Origin: Chloroflexota bacterium
Lineage (GTDB): Bacteria > Chloroflexota > UBA11872
DNA: 64,000 bases
Direction: 5' to 3'
Assembly: GCA_022826485.1 (NCBI GenBank)
Contig: JAJDUU010000016.1
Span: 62,001 to 126,000, forward strand
Under the pieces are notes generated by a model that was not told where the DNA came from, did no database searches, and was given only the letters and a program-made list of their open reading frames with translations. Shown piece by piece: positions 8,730 through 17,008 of the stretch. A program made the position numbers and the translations under genes. Positions within the stretch are counted from its first letter, which is position 1. Each line of letters begins with the position of its first letter.

Positions 8730-9506
8730 CTACACGAACGCCAAATTCCGCTTCTGGCCGCGCAGAATCAGGCCGTTGACTCCCCGGTTGTGCCCTTCGA
8801 TCTGCACGTTTTGCGGGTCGCGGTAGCCGGTGCGAACTAGGCGCCGCCACTGATTGGTGCGGTTCGGATCCGAGCCGTGAATCGTCAGGTAGCTCATGAA
8901 GACCACGTCGCCGGCGTTGGCCGGCACCGGCACCGCGTCCGCCAGCCGGTATTCGTCCACCGGCAGGTGGGGGCGGGTGTCCTTCGAGTCGACGCGCCCG
9001 ATGTGCGGCAGCGGACCGAGCTTGTGGCTGCCCGGGATGAACTTCAAGCAGCCGTTGGCCTCGGTGGCGTCGTCGATATGCAGCAGCGCGTCGATGTAGG
9101 CGGGCCCCTCGTGCGCGTAGAACGGGTAGTCCTGGTGCATGGGAAACGGCGTGCCCATCTCCGGCCCCTTGGCGTGCAGCATGGTGTGGTGATACTCGAC
9201 GCTGGTGCCGAGCAGGTCCGCCACCGCGCCCACGAGTTTGTCATCGGTGATGGCGCGGAAGAACTCCTCGGAATACCCGGGGAGGTCGGAAAGAATGTCT
9301 AATCTCGCACGTTGGTCTTCTTCGGCCGTCATATAAGCTTGACGCCATGGCCCTTTCCACCCCGGACCTTGCGTGGCCCACTCTTGCATGAGCCGCTCCA
9401 GCTCTTCCGACTGACGGGCGACGGTATCGGCGTCGAAGACATTTTCCAGCCGCAAGTAGCCGTGCTCGTTGTAGGCGTCGACCTGATCCTGCGTCAGCGT
9501 TTCCAT
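8730..9506 (-). CDS. Phytanoyl-CoA dioxygenase (PhyH) family Fe(II)/2-oxoglutarate oxygenase
   Basis: A 258-residue protein. The iron facial triad is visible as His124-x-Asp126 (PMHQDYPF) and the distal His210 (LTIHGSD). An Arg following it (RRLVRTGYRD) is in place to bind the 2-oxoglutarate carboxylate. The family hydroxylates a lipid, amino-acid-like or small-molecule substrate with release of CO2 and succinate. The start at 9506 (METLTQDQV) is preferred because upstream frame residues are Arg/Pro/Ala-rich read-through. It lies between the nuclease-like gene (convergent) and a divergent membrane protein. Specific substrate unknown; PhyH paralogs are numerous in sponge symbionts and SAR202-type Chloroflexota. 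Confidence 0.9.
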   Translation of the reverse strand: METLTQDQVDAYNEHGYLRLENVFDADTVARQSEELERLMQEWATQGPGWKGPWRQAYMTAEEDQRARLDILSDLPGYSEEFFRAITDDKLVGAVADLLGTSVEYHHTMLHAKGPEMGTPFPMHQDYPFYAHEGPAYIDALLHIDDATEANGCLKFIPGSHKLGPLPHIGRVDSKDTRPHLPVDEYRLADAVPVPANAGDVVFMSYLTIHGSDPNRTNQWRRLVRTGYRDPQNVQIEGHNRGVNGLILRGQKRNLAFV

Positions 9507-9544
9507 GCGCGCACCTCTGGCAGCGACCCTGAAGTCTACCGCCC

Positions 9545-10291
9545 ATGGAATCGCCGGCAGTCCCGATGACGGCGCAAGCGGTCGCCACCCAGGTGCGGGC
9601 GGTCGCCGTGCCACGATCCCGGTGGTGGATCCTCCTGGTGCGCGCCGTGGTGCCGCTGCTCTACGCCAACGTGCAGATCGGACTGCTGTGGCCCGAGGAC
9701 CTGAAGGCGCCGCCGGCCATTGTGTTCGGCGTCTTTGCGCTGGCGGACGGCGCACTGGCGCTGCTCGTGGCGCTGAGCGTGCGTGAGTTTCGTCCGGCGC
9801 GTGGCCTGGTCCTGGCGGACGCCGCGCTGGGAGCCGCCGCGGGCATTGCCGGATTCCTGCTGTGGCTGGTGGTGTGGTCCGAATCAGTGGTCCCAGCCGC
9901 GGCTTACGTCGGGCTCGCGGGAACCTGGGCCTTCCTGAGCGGCCTGCTGCACGCCGCCATCGCCATTCCGCTGCGCCGCATCGAAGGTGCGCAGATGCCG
10001 CTGCTGTTCATCATCGTGAGCGGCCTGGTGCGAATTGCCTACGGCGTACCCACGGGCCTGTCCGCCCTCGTCGTGCTCAATTTCACCGGCTTTCGCCGAT
10101 TCCTCTCGGTGCAGCAGTGGTTTGTGCTGCTCCACGGGATCACCTACCTGTTGTTCTACGGCGGGCTCGCCGAAGTGTGGCGGGAGCGGCGGCAGGCCGA
10201 GGTGGCGACGCAGGAACGGATCGCGCGCAAGGACTTGCAGGTGCGGCAGGCGCGCGAGCGGCGCGCCGCGCGTGAGCTCGGCACGGCGTAG
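9545..10291 (+). CDS. Small polytopic membrane protein, paralog of the C-terminal half of 5399-6637
   Basis: A 248-residue protein with about six hydrophobic segments and a basic tail (about 215-245, rich in Arg and Glu). The motif FGVFALADGALALLVALSVREFRPAR is almost shared with the C-terminal half of the larger membrane protein upstream. That suggests gene duplication or partial duplication inside a 4-kb region. The N-terminal ten residues before the first helix are short. It is divergent from the PhyH gene, with 38 bases between the two starts, so a shared regulatory stretch is possible. No enzyme motif is seen and the function is unknown. Confidence 0.8.
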   Translation: MESPAVPMTAQAVATQVRAVAVPRSRWWILLVRAVVPLLYANVQIGLLWPEDLKAPPAIVFGVFALADGALALLVALSVREFRPARGLVLADAALGAAAGIAGFLLWLVVWSESVVPAAAYVGLAGTWAFLSGLLHAAIAIPLRRIEGAQMPLLFIIVSGLVRIAYGVPTGLSALVVLNFTGFRRFLSVQQWFVLLHGITYLLFYGGLAEVWRERRQAEVATQERIARKDLQVRQARERRAARELGTA

Positions 10292-10402
10292 CGACGGGAC
10301 GGCCGCCGCCTCTTCGCGCGTGGGCTATGATCCCGCACTCGCCGCTGGACCGGAGCGCTACCTCAGACGTCGGGGACGGCGCCCGGACAAAGGAGGCGCG
10401 CG

Positions 10403-11698
10403 GTGATGATTGACGAGAGCCAGCACCAGACCTATTCGGACGATTGGCGGCGCACCAACCCCGATCTGGTGTTTTTCCTGCCGCCGGCGCCGCCGGAGTG
10501 GCAGGAGTCGGTGGATCACGTGCTGGTCAGCCTCACGCGCGAGGGCGCGCTGCTGGCCATCTGGACCTACTGCACCCAGGAGCACGCCGCCGACGAGTCG
10601 ATCATGGTGCGTCGCAGTGAGGACGGCGGCCGCACCTGGACCGGCCCCGACGTGCTGGCGGGACCCGGGCGCTACCCCGGCCAGGTCGCGTCGTTCGGAT
10701 TTCCGGTCATGAGCCAGAACGGGCGCATCTATTGCTTCTACAACCGCAGCACCGGCCTGGGCGACGCCTACACCAACGCGTTCCTGGAATGCAAGGTCTC
10801 CGACGACGATGGCCGCACCTGGGTGGACGGCGGCGTGCAGATTCCCTTCCGGCACACCCGCTTCGACCTGCCCGATCCCAAGGCCGGCCCTTCGTGCATC
10901 GTCTGGCAGAAGCCGATTCGCGATCGCAACAACAAGCACATTGTCGGCATTACCCGCTGGACCTCGGAGCGCGTGCGACGCCGCACGCCGGCCTCCGCCA
11001 ACGCGCCGCGCGGCGTCGGCGACTGCCACGTCGAGTTCTTGCGCTTCGAGAACATCGACGACGAGCCGGACCCGCGCGATCTGGAGCTGACCTGGCTGCC
11101 CGACAGCGACGATCTGGTTTCGTCACCGGTCATGTTCGATACCGAGTACACCGCCGGCTACTCCTTTTGCCAGGAGCCGGGCTTGGTGCTGCTGCCCGAC
11201 GGCCGCCTGTTCGCCAGCATGCGCACGCCCAACGGGCAGATCTGGTACACGGTGTCCGCCGACGACGGGCACTCGTGGCGGCCGAGCGAGATGCTGCGGT
11301 TTCGCGACGGCGGCGCGCCGATGGAGAACCCGGTCTCGCCCACGCCGCTCTATCGGCTGCACGATGGGCGTTACATCCAGCTGCTCCAGAACCATGACGG
11401 CTGGGGCTACAACGGCTTCGGACCGCTGAACAGCGACAGCCGGCGGCCGCAGTTCCTCGCGGTCGGCGAGTTCCGCCCGAACGCCCACCAGCCCCTCTGG
11501 TTCAGCGAGCCGCTGCTGCTGTTCGACACCGACGGCGTGGGAATCGCGCCGCACTACCGACCGTGGCTGTCGATGTATTCGAGCCTGACGGAGCGCGAAG
11601 GCGAGCGCATCCTCTGGTACTCCGACCGCAAGCTGTTCGGCCTCGGGCGCTACATCACCGACGAGATGCTCGCGCCGCTGACCGTGCCCGAGGACTAG
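10403..11698 (+). CDS. BNR/sialidase-like beta-propeller protein, paralog 2
   Basis: A 431-residue unsecreted protein with a strong Shine-Dalgarno (AGGAGG, about 6 bases before the GTG at 10403; an ATG three bases later is the alternative start). Asp-boxes are seen at about 70-80 (SEDGGRTW), 133-140 (SDDDGRTW) and 290-298 (SADDGHSW). It parallels the protein at 2332-3669 over most of its length: IWYTVSADDGHSW, EMLRF and PLYRLHDGRY all line up, so the two are duplicated paralogs about 8 kb apart. As with the first, complete sialidase catalytic residues cannot be confirmed. It may be a carbohydrate-binding or hydrolytic enzyme of unknown specificity. It stands alone on its strand, followed by a small antitoxin gene. 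Confidence 0.8.
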   Translation: MMIDESQHQTYSDDWRRTNPDLVFFLPPAPPEWQESVDHVLVSLTREGALLAIWTYCTQEHAADESIMVRRSEDGGRTWTGPDVLAGPGRYPGQVASFGFPVMSQNGRIYCFYNRSTGLGDAYTNAFLECKVSDDDGRTWVDGGVQIPFRHTRFDLPDPKAGPSCIVWQKPIRDRNNKHIVGITRWTSERVRRRTPASANAPRGVGDCHVEFLRFENIDDEPDPRDLELTWLPDSDDLVSSPVMFDTEYTAGYSFCQEPGLVLLPDGRLFASMRTPNGQIWYTVSADDGHSWRPSEMLRFRDGGAPMENPVSPTPLYRLHDGRYIQLLQNHDGWGYNGFGPLNSDSRRPQFLAVGEFRPNAHQPLWFSEPLLLFDTDGVGIAPHYRPWLSMYSSLTEREGERILWYSDRKLFGLGRYITDEMLAPLTVPED

Positions 11699-11800
11699 AC
11701 GGGCGGCGCTGCGGACGTTTTCGAGTTCATCGAGTGCCGATGACGTAGATTCGGGTGAATTGGCGGTACTGTTGATGCGCCGAGATTCGAAGAGACAGAC

Positions 11801-12022
11801 ATGACCCAAATCACCCTACGCGTGCCGGACGAATTGGTGGAATCGCTCGACGCGGCTGCCGCTGCCCTGAAGCGCAGCCGCGCCGCGGTCGTCCGTCAGG
11901 CGCTGGAGCAATACCTGGAAGACTTCGACGACCTGTCCGTCGGGATGGACCGGTTGCGTGATTCCGCGGACCCCGTACTCGACTGGGACGAGGTCAGGCG
12001 TGAGCTGCTCGGTGCGAATTAG
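11801..12022 (+). CDS. Ribbon-helix-helix (CopG/ParD-type) antitoxin-like protein, no toxin partner seen
   Basis: A 73-residue protein starting MTQITLRVPDELVESLDAAA, a typical ribbon (about residues 3-8, TQITLRV) followed by two helices, with an acidic C-terminus that would embrace a toxin. This is the MetJ/Arc/CopG fold used for DNA binding and autoregulation of type II toxin-antitoxin operons. No RelE/ParE or PIN toxin follows: the next 150 bases hold no convincing frame, only a short open stretch starting near the stop. It is either a solitary regulator, or the antitoxin left after toxin loss. DNA-binding function is confident; the partner is not. Confidence 0.78.
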   Translation: MTQITLRVPDELVESLDAAAAALKRSRAAVVRQALEQYLEDFDDLSVGMDRLRDSADPVLDWDEVRRELLGAN

Positions 12023-12171
12023 CGCAGCGCATCACGCGAAATCGCACGAGTGATCCGATTGGCAAGGACGCCCATGGTTCACGCCATCGCGGCCCCTGGT
12101 GCTTGACCAGGGTGCGCGGTCATAGACTGTCGTCCGTGCACGCCGCGTGCGCTGAGTGAAGGGATAGCTTC

Positions 12172-13185
12172 GTGGCCACCGTTGCGTACATCACCGAGTC
12201 CGAAGCCAAGCATCGAATGCCCTATGCCGAGGCTATCCGGGACGTGGCGCGGATCGAGGCCGCCCACGTGGTCGACGACGGCGACGACGGGCTGCTGGGC
12301 GTCGTCGGCTCGAAGCTGGTGGGTCGTCACGAAACCGTCGACGGATTGCTCGCGGCAGTGCGCCCGGACATGGCGATCGTGTCGCTGGTGGCGTCCAATT
12401 CGCCGCCGGTGATCGAGGCCCTGCTGAACGCCGGCGTGCCGATCATGGCGGAGAAGCCGGCCTGCGTGGACCCCGAAGACTTTGCGCCGTTGGCGCGGCT
12501 GGCCGACGAGAAGGGCGTGCCGCTGATGCTGGCGCTGGCGAACCGGATGCGCCCCGACATGGGCGACGTCCGGCGCATCATCGCCGAGGGCGGCATCGGC
12601 GAGCTGTACGCCGTCCGGGCCGTGCAGGTGGCGGATCAGACCCGCATCCAGGAGCTCACCGAGCCCGATTGGACGTTCGAGCGCGACCGGGGTGGCGGCG
12701 GCCACCTCGTCTGGTTGGGAATTCACTTCGTCGACGTGATCCGCTACGTCACCGGCTGTGATATCGAGCAGGTGCAGGCGCTCACGGGCGTCGTGGGCGG
12801 CGCGCCGATCGACGTCGAGGACCTGGCGCTCGTCAACATGCGGTTGTCCGGCGGTGCGATGGTGTCGCTGTTCTCCGGCTACCTCATGGAGGAGAAGGGG
12901 CACCAGGGCTTGACGATCTACGGCTCGCGGGGCTGGCTCCAAACCGATGCCGCCGCGTCGCCTCGCCTCGTCTGGTGCTCGGGCCGCGGCGACGACGCCA
13001 AGGTGCGGCGCACGCTTTACGAGGACCGCGGCGCGCCCTATACCGGCTGGGTGGCCGAGACGCTGCGCGCCTGCCTGGGCGAGATCGAGCCGCCGCTGAC
13101 GGCCGCCGACGGCCTGGCGGCGCTGCGCGCGGTGCACGCGGCGTATGCTTCAGCCGCCAACGGCCGGCCGGAGACGTTGGCGTAG
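12172..13185 (+). CDS. Gfo/Idh/MocA family oxidoreductase
   Basis: A 337-residue NAD(P)-dependent sugar/polyol dehydrogenase-like protein starting at GTG 12172. The cofactor/catalytic EKP motif is Glu94-Lys95-Pro96 (IMAEKPACVD), and the C-terminal domain shows GGGGHLVWLGIHFVD with His185 and Asp188 in the usual catalytic D/H position. The N-terminus begins VAYITESEAKHR, so the glycine-rich GxGxxG loop of the first Rossmann strand is not visible. The family oxidises inositols, glucose/fructose derivatives and N-acetyl sugars. It is about 100 bases from the dimethylformamidase-like gene on the same strand. Which substrate it takes is not inferable. Confidence 0.85.
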   Translation: MATVAYITESEAKHRMPYAEAIRDVARIEAAHVVDDGDDGLLGVVGSKLVGRHETVDGLLAAVRPDMAIVSLVASNSPPVIEALLNAGVPIMAEKPACVDPEDFAPLARLADEKGVPLMLALANRMRPDMGDVRRIIAEGGIGELYAVRAVQVADQTRIQELTEPDWTFERDRGGGGHLVWLGIHFVDVIRYVTGCDIEQVQALTGVVGGAPIDVEDLALVNMRLSGGAMVSLFSGYLMEEKGHQGLTIYGSRGWLQTDAAASPRLVWCSGRGDDAKVRRTLYEDRGAPYTGWVAETLRACLGEIEPPLTAADGLAALRAVHAAYASAANGRPETLA

Positions 13186-13293
13186 CCCGTCCGTACCGCC
13201 GCCCATGAACGCGCGTTCGGGCGTTCTGCGGCATGCTTGGCGTCGCGGTCGGCGGAAAACCTGGTGCACCTTGCGGCAAAGGACCGGTAAGCC

Positions 13294-15618
13294 ATGAAGA
13301 TCGTCGGTTATTGCGATCCCCTGCATGTCGCCCCCGGCGACACGGTGCGCTTCATGGTCAGCAGCGCCCACCCGAGCTACCGCGCCGATCTCGTCCGGGT
13401 GGTGCACTGCGACAACAATCCTCGCGGGCCCGGATTCAAGGCGCCGATGGTCGAATCCGGCATCAGCGGCGACTACGCCGGCCGTGAGCAGGCAATCCGG
13501 ACCGGCTCAAGCGTGCAGATTCCGTATGCCGACGAACTGGGCCGGCTCGACAGCTTCACGGTGACGGCCTGGATCATGCCCACAACGCCGGACAAGGGCA
13601 TGCAAGGAATCGTCACGCACGGCCTCGAAGCACCTGAATGCGCCGGATACGGACTGTTCGTTGGAGTCAACGGCCAACTCGTCGGGCAGATTGGCGACGG
13701 CGCGGGCGGCATGACGGTTGCAGGTCCCGCAGCGTCGCTGGTCGAGCATCAATGGACCCTCGCGGCGATGACCTACGACGCGGACTCGCGGCGGCTGGCG
13801 GTTTATCAGCTTCCCAAGCACCCGTGGCCGGTCGAGCGCGGACGCGGCGTCGCGGAGACTACGGCGCCAGGCTCCCAACCTTCGGTGGGCGCGCCGCTGG
13901 TGATGGCCGCCGCGGTCGAGTCCCGCGACGGCGACACGGTGCTCACGCACTCCCACTTCAACGGCAAGATCGACGCGCCGCGGGTATTCGACCGCGCGCT
14001 TTCAAGCGACGAGATCGAGGCCCTGGCGCGCGGCGGAGACTCGCTGGCGGTCGAGGGGCTGGTTGCCGCCTGGGACTTCAGTAAGAACATCGGCACCGAC
14101 CACGTGACCGACGTCGGACCGCACGGCCTCCACGGTCGCGTCGTGCAGATGCCCACCCGCGGCGTCACCGGCCACAACTACACCGGGCGCGAGACGAGCT
14201 TCCGGCTGGCGCAAGACGAATACGGCGCCATCCATTTCCACGACGACGATCTCGAGGACGCCGGCTGGGAAATGGACTTCGAGCTGACCGTGCCGGACGA
14301 CCTGCGCAGCGGCGTCTACGCCGCCTGGGTGCGCTCGGGCGACGACGAGGACTACATCACGTTCTTCGTGCGGCCCGCCGACGATGCCGAGACGGCGCCG
14401 ATCGGCGTGCTGATGTCCACGGTGTCCTACGTTACCTACGCCAACTTCCGCGACGTGGACGGCGGATTCTGGAGTCCCGAGCGGGTACCCAACGCGGATC
14501 CCAGCCTGAATCCGGCGGCGCACGAGTTCCTGCGGGCGAACCCGCTGCCGGGGCTCTACGACTTCCACTCCGACGGGACGGGTGCGGCTCTTTGCTCGTG
14601 GAAGCGGCCGATCCTGAACATGCGCGCGACCTACCGCTACCGCGTCTGGTCGGCGCCGTCGCGCTTCCCGGCGGATCCCTACGTGATCGACTGGCTCGAA
14701 GCCCGTGGCCTGGAGTACGACGTCATCACCGACCACGACGTTCACCACCAGGGCGTCGATTTGCTCAAGCGACACCGCGTCATCATCTCGGCCTCGCATC
14801 CGGAGTACTGGACCTCGCCGATGATCGAGGGGCTGGAGACCTACCTGAACGACGGCGGGCGAATGATGTACCTGGGCGGCAACGGCTTCTTCGGCGTCGC
14901 CGCCGTCGATCCGAACCGGCCGCACGTGGTCGAGGTGCGGCGCTGGGGCACGAGCTGGCCCTTCGAGCACCCGCCGGCCGAACGGGTGCTGGCCACCACC
15001 GGCGAGCCGGGCGGCGCCTGGCGCAATCGCGGCCGTCCGCCGCAGGCCCTGGTGGGCGTCGGCTGCGGCTCGGCGGGCTTCGACAAGGGGTCGCCCTACT
15101 TCCGGCAGCCCGACAGCCACGATCCACGCGCGGCCTTCATCTTCGAGGGCATCGGCGACGACGAGCCCATTGGCGACATTCCCTCGCTGGTGGTCAATCA
15201 CGGCGCCGCGGGCTACGAGATGGACCGGCTCGACTTTAGCCTCGGCACGCCGCCACACACGCTGCTGCTGGCCTCGTCGATGGGGCACTCGGACAAATAC
15301 GTCGGGCTGGCGGACGAGGCGCTCTGGTACACGCGCGGCATCGACGGCGTGTCGGTGGGGGATCCGACGACGCCCGGCGAATACCACCCCTTCATTCGAG
15401 CCGACATGACCTATTTCGAGACGCCGAACGGCGGCGGCGTGTTCTCGGTGGGCTCGATCGCCTGGCGCTCGTGCCTGTCCTACAACGACTACGACAACAC
15501 GGTTTCACGCGTGACCGAGAACGTCGTGCGGCGGTTCGCGTCGCCGGAGCCCCTGGCCGATCCGTCGGCCAATCCGGGAGTCATCGCGATGGCGGGCGAG
15601 TCTCGCCGGAAGGAGTAG
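13294..15618 (+). CDS. N,N-dimethylformamidase large-subunit-like protein with LamG-like domain
   Basis: A 774-residue protein. The N-terminal 80 residues form a beta domain (VAPGDTVRFMVSSAHPSY). Residues about 85-250 form a LamG/concanavalin-like jelly roll (FTVTAWIMP, then a WTLAAMTYD turn). The C-terminal 350-700 part resembles the dimethylformamidase (DMFase) beta subunit, with YVIDWLEARGLEYDVITDHD, then ISASHPEYWTSPMIEGLE and an EYWT/GGR-MMYLGGNGFF block. The known enzyme hydrolyses N,N-dimethylformamide to dimethylamine and formate through a mononuclear iron centre and needs a small subunit; I see no small-subunit gene beside this one. The sequence supports a member of the family, not DMF hydrolysis itself. 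It is followed after 4 bases by the decarboxylase gene (GTG at 15623) and so is probably co-transcribed. Confidence 0.82.
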   Translation: MKIVGYCDPLHVAPGDTVRFMVSSAHPSYRADLVRVVHCDNNPRGPGFKAPMVESGISGDYAGREQAIRTGSSVQIPYADELGRLDSFTVTAWIMPTTPDKGMQGIVTHGLEAPECAGYGLFVGVNGQLVGQIGDGAGGMTVAGPAASLVEHQWTLAAMTYDADSRRLAVYQLPKHPWPVERGRGVAETTAPGSQPSVGAPLVMAAAVESRDGDTVLTHSHFNGKIDAPRVFDRALSSDEIEALARGGDSLAVEGLVAAWDFSKNIGTDHVTDVGPHGLHGRVVQMPTRGVTGHNYTGRETSFRLAQDEYGAIHFHDDDLEDAGWEMDFELTVPDDLRSGVYAAWVRSGDDEDYITFFVRPADDAETAPIGVLMSTVSYVTYANFRDVDGGFWSPERVPNADPSLNPAAHEFLRANPLPGLYDFHSDGTGAALCSWKRPILNMRATYRYRVWSAPSRFPADPYVIDWLEARGLEYDVITDHDVHHQGVDLLKRHRVIISASHPEYWTSPMIEGLETYLNDGGRMMYLGGNGFFGVAAVDPNRPHVVEVRRWGTSWPFEHPPAERVLATTGEPGGAWRNRGRPPQALVGVGCGSAGFDKGSPYFRQPDSHDPRAAFIFEGIGDDEPIGDIPSLVVNHGAAGYEMDRLDFSLGTPPHTLLLASSMGHSDKYVGLADEALWYTRGIDGVSVGDPTTPGEYHPFIRADMTYFETPNGGGVFSVGSIAWRSCLSYNDYDNTVSRVTENVVRRFASPEPLADPSANPGVIAMAGESRRKE

Positions 15619-15622
15619 GCCC

Positions 15623-16843
15623 GTGGCCCAGGAGTTCGAGCGACACACGCCCCGAGACCCGCTGCCCATGCCGCCGCCGATGGACTTTCCGGAGGAGGGC
15701 GCGGACGAATCCGAGGTCTTGAGCGACGTGCACGCGCGGATCGCGGAGGACCCGTTCTCCGTGGAGCGCAACTTCGGGATCACCTACGTCGGGCCGCCGC
15801 ACCCCATGGCGGAGCGCGTGGCGACGCTGACGCGGGGCACCTATTTCGTGGAGTGGGCGCGGCAGATGAACCCCGGCGCCTACGCCTTCGAGAAGGAAGC
15901 CATCCGCATGATGGCCAGCCTGCTCGGGCGGCCCGAGGCCACCGGCTTTATCACCAGCGGCGGCACCGAGTCGAACATGTCGGCCATGCGGCTGGCGCGG
16001 AATCTCGGGGGCAAATCGAACCCGGAAATCGTGATGCCCACCTCGGCGCACTACAGCTTCCGGTTGGGCGCCGAGCTGTTGGGAATCGATCTGATCGAGA
16101 CTCCCGTCGACGAGCAGATGGCTCCCGACGTGGACGCGGTCAGGCGCGCCATCACGCCCAACACCGTCGGGCTGATCTGCTCCGCGCCCGAGGGCAATTT
16201 CGGTCAGCTGGATCCCATTCCCGAGTTCGCCAAGCTGGCGCTGGAGCACGACCTGTATCTGCACGTCGACGGCGCGTTCGGCGGCTTCATCCTGCCGTTC
16301 ATGCGCGAGCTGGGCCATGACCTGTGCGACTTCGATCTCAGCGTGCCGGGGGTCAGCTCGTTCATGACCGACGGACACAAGCTGGGCCAGCTGCCGGTGG
16401 CGACGGGGTTTTTCCTGATCCGCGACGCGAGCCTGCTGGAGGCGGTGCCGCTGGATTGGACGTTCATCCACACGCTCACCGCCACCAAGCCCGGCGACCA
16501 CGCCGCAACCGCCTGGGCCGTCATGCGGCACCTAGGACGCGCCGGCTACCGCGCCTCCACCGCGCGGCTGCTGGAGTCGGTGCGCATCGTGGTCGAGGGC
16601 ATCGAATCCATCGACGAGCTGCGGCTGATGGTGAAACCGTTGATCAGTGTCATCAACTTCACCTCGGACACGGTGGACATGGAGCAGGTGTTCAACGAGC
16701 TGTCAGGACGCGGCTGGGGCAGCACCTTCGGCCACATGAACGGCCACGCCCGCATCCGCCTCTCACTCCACCCCTACCGCGACGCCGACCACGCCCACGG
16801 GTTCGTGGAGGCGTTGAGGGAGTCAGTCCAAGCCGCGAGGTAG
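15623..16843 (+). CDS. PLP-dependent decarboxylase-like protein (group II / GadB-like)
   Basis: A 406-residue fold-type I PLP enzyme. Visible motifs: the His stacking on the ring, His143 (TSAHYS); the aspartate pairing with the pyridine nitrogen, Asp216 (HVDGAFGG); and the Schiff-base lysine Lys253 (DGHKLGQLP). This is the pattern of aromatic-L-amino-acid / glutamate / tyrosine decarboxylases and related enzymes, here about 50-80 residues shorter than GadB at the N-terminus. An SD-like GGAAGGAG precedes the GTG start, 4 bases after the previous stop. In this cluster it could decarboxylate an amino acid or act on an amine precursor. The specific substrate is unresolved. Confidence 0.86.
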   Translation: MAQEFERHTPRDPLPMPPPMDFPEEGADESEVLSDVHARIAEDPFSVERNFGITYVGPPHPMAERVATLTRGTYFVEWARQMNPGAYAFEKEAIRMMASLLGRPEATGFITSGGTESNMSAMRLARNLGGKSNPEIVMPTSAHYSFRLGAELLGIDLIETPVDEQMAPDVDAVRRAITPNTVGLICSAPEGNFGQLDPIPEFAKLALEHDLYLHVDGAFGGFILPFMRELGHDLCDFDLSVPGVSSFMTDGHKLGQLPVATGFFLIRDASLLEAVPLDWTFIHTLTATKPGDHAATAWAVMRHLGRAGYRASTARLLESVRIVVEGIESIDELRLMVKPLISVINFTSDTVDMEQVFNELSGRGWGSTFGHMNGHARIRLSLHPYRDADHAHGFVEALRESVQAAR

Positions 16844-16866
16844 CGGCTGTCCTGGTCGGGATTCGT

Positions 16867-16891
16867 CATTCCGGCGAAGGCCGGAATCCAG
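16867..16891. repeat. Dispersed palindromic repeat, family R1
   Basis: The core CATTCCGGCGAAGGCCGG, ending in AATCCAG, forms a hairpin of two CCGG-rich arms. Six copies (some inverted, with few changes) lie in intergenic DNA of this window at 16867, 20268, 20385, 39064, 47332 and 53011. It fills much of the 165-base gap between the decarboxylase and the convergent EEP gene. Confidence 0.75.
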
Positions 16892-17008
16892 TCCGGTCGA
16901 ATCTGGGCGCACGGAGCGCTCGGAGTAGGGTCGGGTCTCAGGCCCGCCCGTTCAGGGTTACGCAAGGGTCTCCGGAGGCGGGAATCCAGGCGGCATTCAG
17001 AAGTAGCG

